Positions 14,873-17,660 of a DNA stretch of 17,660 nucleotides are shown piece by piece. Source of the DNA: Acidobacteriota bacterium (GTDB lineage: Bacteria; Acidobacteriota; Terriglobia; Terriglobales; Acidobacteriaceae); contig JAJYBT010000002.1 of assembly GCA_021778875.1 (NCBI GenBank), forward strand, positions 1 through 17,660, written 5' to 3'. The first letter of the stretch is position 1. Each line of letters opens with the position of its first letter. The position numbers and the translations under genes were made by a program. Below the pieces are notes generated by a model. It did not search any database. It saw nothing but the letters and a program-made list of their open reading frames with translations, and was not told the origin of the DNA.

Positions 14873-16696
14873 TCAGGCTCTGGATGCGCGCGCTTCAAAA
14901 CCGGCTTCGATTTCCTCGAGGGTCTTGCCTTTTGTCTCCGGCAGAAAGAACGCAACGACGACCAGGTACACTGCAGTGAAACCCGCGAACAGGAAGAACA
15001 TGGATGAGTAGCCGTATTTGCTGACGAAGGGCAGAAAGATTCCGGCCAGCGTTGTGGAGACCAGTTGATTGATAACCAGCGCGATGCTCATGCCGTTTGA
15101 GCGGATGCGCGTGGGCATCAGTTCGGACAATGCAAGCCACACGCACACCCCGGGGCCCACGGCATAGAAAGCCATGAAGGCATACAGCCCCAGGGCAACG
15201 AGCCAGCCATGACCTGGATCTGGCACGCTGCCAATGACCGCCTTCTTGATGCGGAGCGGCGCAGACCGGGCGGCCTCCAGATTTGCAAACGGAGCCTTGA
15301 AGAACGCCTCGACACTCGTGGATGGAACGCAGTCCGCGCGCGCGATGTGAATGGGTGGGGCGGCTGGGTCATCGGAGCGCACATAGCTTGTGGCCGCGGT
15401 GAAATCTCCATAGGAATAAATGATGGCGAGTGAGGCGCGGCTGTTCTGGATTGCATTGCCTGCCGCACCCTGCATGGCCAGCAGGCGATGCGCTTCATCG
15501 GGAGTGAAGCGAACAGTCAGCTCCTGATTCTGGCTGACCATTGCCTGCACGAGGCCATGCGCGTCCAGGCTCAACTTTTCTGTGGTGAGGAAGAGGATGC
15601 CCACGCCGACCTGGGAGACGATGATTCCGCTTGTGCCAAGGACCATGAGAAACTTGCGGCCCTTGCGATCCACCAGCGCCATGCCAATCATCGTGAGCAG
15701 GAAGTTGACCAGCGTAAACAGGACGTAGCCCCAGTGCGCGTACAGATCAGAGAGGCCGCTCTGCAGGAGGATTCCGGTGTTGTAGCCGATGATGGAGTTG
15801 ACGCCCGTGGCCGTGTTGCAGAAGAGGATGACGCAGGCGAGCAGGAACGGGATGGCATATTTTCTGCGCAGCAGAGATTCGCGCATCTTTTCGCCGGAGG
15901 AGCGCTGCGCCTGGGTGGCGCTGGCTGTTTCTTCCATCTCCTGCAATTCTCGCTGAGCCTGTTCGGGTGTCCGCGAGCGCAGCAGCGCCGCCTCAGCCTG
16001 TTCTCTCTGGCCGCGACGGAAGAGCCATCGCGGCGACTCGGTAACCAGCAGGCCGCCAACCATGAACAGCAGCCCCGGCGGCAGGGATACCCAGAAGATG
16101 CGCCGCCATGCCTGATCCTTGAAACTGAAGAGCGTGGCGGCATCAGCGGTTCTGGCTATCGCATCGACGCGATAGCTATAGTAGATTCCAACCAGCGCGG
16201 CGGCGACGATGCCGAGCGTAAGCAGCCACTGGAATACGCCGGTGCCCTTGCCGCGTTGCGATGCAGAAAGGCACTCGGCCAGATACAGCGGCACCACCAC
16301 GCCGATCAGTCCGCCGCTGATGCCTTGGAAAAGCCGCCCGAAGAACAGCGGAGCGTATCCGTGCGACAGCGCGATGACTGGAACGCTGAGGACAAAGGTC
16401 GCGCCGCTCAGGATCATCAGCGGCTTGCGCCCCATCCAGTCGGCGAGAATTCCCGCAAACATCGTCGAGAAGACGCTGCCCAGCAGGACCGCGGCGACGA
16501 TGACCGAAAGCTGCGCCGCGGTCAGGCCCGAGGTCGCTTCAAGATAGGGCAACGCGCCGCCGATGATGCCCACGTCGATTCCGTAGAGCAGGCCGCCAAG
16601 CCCCGCTACCAGCAAGAGAAAGGCGTTATAGCCGCGCTTTCCGCCAGAGCCGGCAGCAGAGGGCGTGTTGGTGAAATGGACGGCCCGTTCCGTCAT
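14873..16696 (-). CDS. Sugar-porter MFS transporter with large TM9-TM10 insert
   Basis: 607 residues from the ATG at 16694-16696, with GAGG nine bases upstream; upstream in-frame codons encode an arginine-rich stretch unlike the family. Sugar-porter signatures are present: GIDVGIIGGALPYL (39-52), ADWMGRKPL (85-93), TESPRWLFRRG (219-229, the PESPR motif with Thr for Pro), DRKGRK (343-348) and the C-terminal PETKGKTLEEIE (586-597). Twelve hydrophobic segments can be placed, so it should import a monosaccharide or similar by proton symport across the inner membrane. It is about 100-130 residues longer than typical members because of a hydrophilic stretch at about 372-497. The gene is monocistronic here, convergent with cutC and divergent from the esterase. 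Substrate is unknown; GH35/GH20 products such as galactose or GlcNAc are possible but unproven. Confidence 0.93.
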   Translation of the reverse strand: MTERAVHFTNTPSAAGSGGKRGYNAFLLLVAGLGGLLYGIDVGIIGGALPYLEATSGLTAAQLSVIVAAVLLGSVFSTMFAGILADWMGRKPLMILSGATFVLSVPVIALSHGYAPLFFGRLFQGISGGLIGVVVPLYLAECLSASQRGKGTGVFQWLLTLGIVAAALVGIYYSYRVDAIARTADAATLFSFKDQAWRRIFWVSLPPGLLFMVGGLLVTESPRWLFRRGQREQAEAALLRSRTPEQAQRELQEMEETASATQAQRSSGEKMRESLLRRKYAIPFLLACVILFCNTATGVNSIIGYNTGILLQSGLSDLYAHWGYVLFTLVNFLLTMIGMALVDRKGRKFLMVLGTSGIIVSQVGVGILFLTTEKLSLDAHGLVQAMVSQNQELTVRFTPDEAHRLLAMQGAAGNAIQNSRASLAIIYSYGDFTAATSYVRSDDPAAPPIHIARADCVPSTSVEAFFKAPFANLEAARSAPLRIKKAVIGSVPDPGHGWLVALGLYAFMAFYAVGPGVCVWLALSELMPTRIRSNGMSIALVINQLVSTTLAGIFLPFVSKYGYSSMFFLFAGFTAVYLVVVAFFLPETKGKTLEEIEAGFEARASRA

Positions 16697-16810
16697 GGTC
16701 GAGAACCTCTTTTCGTGCTGTCCAAGCCTGTTGCAGTTGTGACTCCCAAGTCTACATGGCCCGCATCGCGGCAAATCGCTCCGTAGCCTGTGCCGATTGC
16801 CCGTGAGCAG

Positions 16811-16820
16811 CTTGCGCAAG
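16811..16820. promoter_or_regulatory. CTTGCGCAAG palindrome in the MFS/esterase spacer
   Basis: A perfect 10-base palindrome in the 217-base divergent spacer, 30 bases upstream of the TACAAT at 16851-16856. Its position suits an operator for the esterase gene, but a short GC-rich palindrome can arise by chance. Function is inference. Confidence 0.2.
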
Positions 16821-16850
16821 AGGCGGAATCAGGGGTTTGATTGGAAACTG

Positions 16851-16856
16851 TACAAT
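16851..16856 (+). promoter_or_regulatory. Possible -10 box for the esterase gene
   Basis: TACAAT lies 57 bases upstream of the TTG start. No good -35 is found 16-18 bases before it, so it is a -10-like match only. Confidence 0.3.
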
Positions 16857-16913
16857 CGAGCGCGAAGTGGTCCTTGCATGCATGAGCATTGCCGCCCCAA
16901 AGGAGATGCCCCG

Positions 16914-17660
16914 TTGCTTCGTCTTGTGAGCCTTGCCATTCTGCTGGCCGGCATCGGTCCGGCCCTTGCCCAGACGCCGCCGGCAGCGTCTCATCCGGTT
17001 CGTCCCACGCCGCCCACGCGCGATCCCCACACGTCCGGTTACGTCACGGCGAATGAATTGCCCGACGGTACGAATGCCCCGGCGCAGACTGACGGGAATT
17101 TCATTATCGGGCCCACGCACAACCCGGCGCCGGAGATGTCAGTGCGGGCAGGCGTTCCGCAGGGCGCGGTGTATGAGTTCACCATGAGCTCGGCAGACAG
17201 CCGGATTTATCCCGGCATCGCGCGCGAGGCGAATACGTTCGGCACGGTCGATGCCGCCAATCCTGCCAGACTGGTGGTGACCACGAGCCATCCGGCTGCT
17301 TACACGCGCCGCGTGGCAGTGTATGTTCCCAGGCAATACGTTGCGGGCACAATTGCGCCGTTCATTGTGGGCGCGGACGGACCCGACGAGGCGTTGTTCA
17401 CGGCGCTCGACAATCTCATCGCCGAACACCGCGTGCCTGTGATGATTGCGATCTCCATCGGCAATGGCGGGGGCGACGCGCAAGGCAGCGAGCGCGGCCT
17501 GGAATACGATACGATGTCGGGCCGGTATGCGGAGTTTGTTGAGCAGGAAGTGCTGCCTGTGGTGGAGGCAAAATATCACGTAAAACTGACGCGCGACCCC
17601 GATGGACGCGCCACGATGGGCGGCAGCTCCGGCGGGTCTTGCGCGTTGATTATGGCCTGG
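16914..17660 (+). CDS. Secreted esterase, enterochelin esterase (Fes)-like alpha/beta hydrolase (partial, C-terminus beyond right edge)
   Basis: 249 codons are visible. The TTG start at 16914 is preferred: AGGAG (16901-16905) sits eight bases upstream and the product opens with a compact signal peptide (MLRLVSLAILLAGIGPALA, cleavage before Gln20). An in-frame ATG at 16878 would add twelve residues with charges unsuited to a signal peptide. A proline-rich linker (about 20-40) is followed by an N-terminal beta region (about 60-125) in which PQGAVYEFTMSSADSRIYPG resembles the region preceding Esterase_D domains. The hydrolase core follows, with YTRRVAVYVPRQY, PFIVGADG and EQEVLPVVEAKYHV. The nucleophile elbow GGSSGGS (236-242, predicted Ser238) lies just before the window ends. 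The downstream Asp and His of the triad are outside. Relatives include enterochelin esterases, acetyl-xylan and feruloyl esterases; the substrate cannot be chosen here. Confidence 0.88.
   Translation, partial: MLRLVSLAILLAGIGPALAQTPPAASHPVRPTPPTRDPHTSGYVTANELPDGTNAPAQTDGNFIIGPTHNPAPEMSVRAGVPQGAVYEFTMSSADSRIYPGIAREANTFGTVDAANPARLVVTTSHPAAYTRRVAVYVPRQYVAGTIAPFIVGADGPDEALFTALDNLIAEHRVPVMIAISIGNGGGDAQGSERGLEYDTMSGRYAEFVEQEVLPVVEAKYHVKLTRDPDGRATMGGSSGGSCALIMAW

Noticed and set aside
15488..16786. 432-codon open frame on the plus strand opposite the MFS transporter
   Set aside because: Antisense to a clear 12-helix transporter; low-complexity charged composition and no family features.
1..17660. 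Mobile elements, tRNA/rRNA genes, CRISPR arrays, phage or defence systems
   Set aside because: Searched by eye on both strands: no transposase or integrase motifs, no direct-repeat spacer pattern, no tRNA-like cloverleaf, and no abrupt composition shift.

Overview
The window looks like an ordinary chromosomal stretch of a GC-rich heterotroph, most likely an acidobacterium of the Terriglobia (subdivision 1). This placement is inference. It rests on the Oar-like TonB-dependent receptor with a carboxypeptidase-regulatory domain, secreted GH35 and GH20 glycosidases, a sugar-porter MFS protein with a large insert, and strong GC bias at third codon positions. I see no tRNA, rRNA, CRISPR array, insertion sequence, integrase or phage gene.

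Layout. (1) 1-2146, minus: N-terminal 715 residues of a TonB-dependent receptor that runs off the left edge. (2) 2147-2476: 330-base divergent spacer with a strong hairpin. (3) 2477-3865, plus: mnmE (tRNA wobble-uridine modification GTPase). (4) 4007-7987, plus: secreted GH35 beta-galactosidase and, 33 bases later, secreted GH20 beta-N-acetylhexosaminidase. (5) 8068-12668, minus: in transcription order, D-aminoacylase, RidA, GntP-family permease and a Tat-exported seven-bladed lactonase. (6) 12669-12753: 85-base divergent promoter region with a perfect 15-base AT-rich palindrome. (7) 12754-14787, plus: a DSD1-type PLP amino acid dehydratase/aldolase and a CutC-family protein. (8) 14873-16696, minus: sugar-porter MFS transporter. 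(9) 16914-17660, plus: N-terminal part of a secreted enterochelin-esterase-like hydrolase that runs off the right edge.

How the genes may work together. The centre (8068-14787) reads as two divergent transcripts around one operator-like site. D-aminoacylase releases D-amino acids from N-acyl-D-amino acids. A DSD1-type enzyme could deaminate D-serine or D-threonine, or cleave D-beta-hydroxy amino acids. RidA removes the reactive enamine/imine products of such dehydratases. GntP-family permeases include the D-serine carrier DsdX as well as gluconate carriers. The simplest model is a D-amino acid salvage locus. A rival reading is that the exported lactonase makes an aldonate which the GntP protein imports. 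The GH35/GH20 pair would trim beta-galactose and then beta-HexNAc from glycans outside the cytoplasm, and the MFS protein is a plausible route for released sugar.

Three genes appear to use non-ATG starts backed by good Shine-Dalgarno sequences: GH35 (TTG), the DSD1-type gene (GTG) and the right-edge esterase (TTG). No regulator is encoded in the window, so control of the central locus must come from elsewhere.
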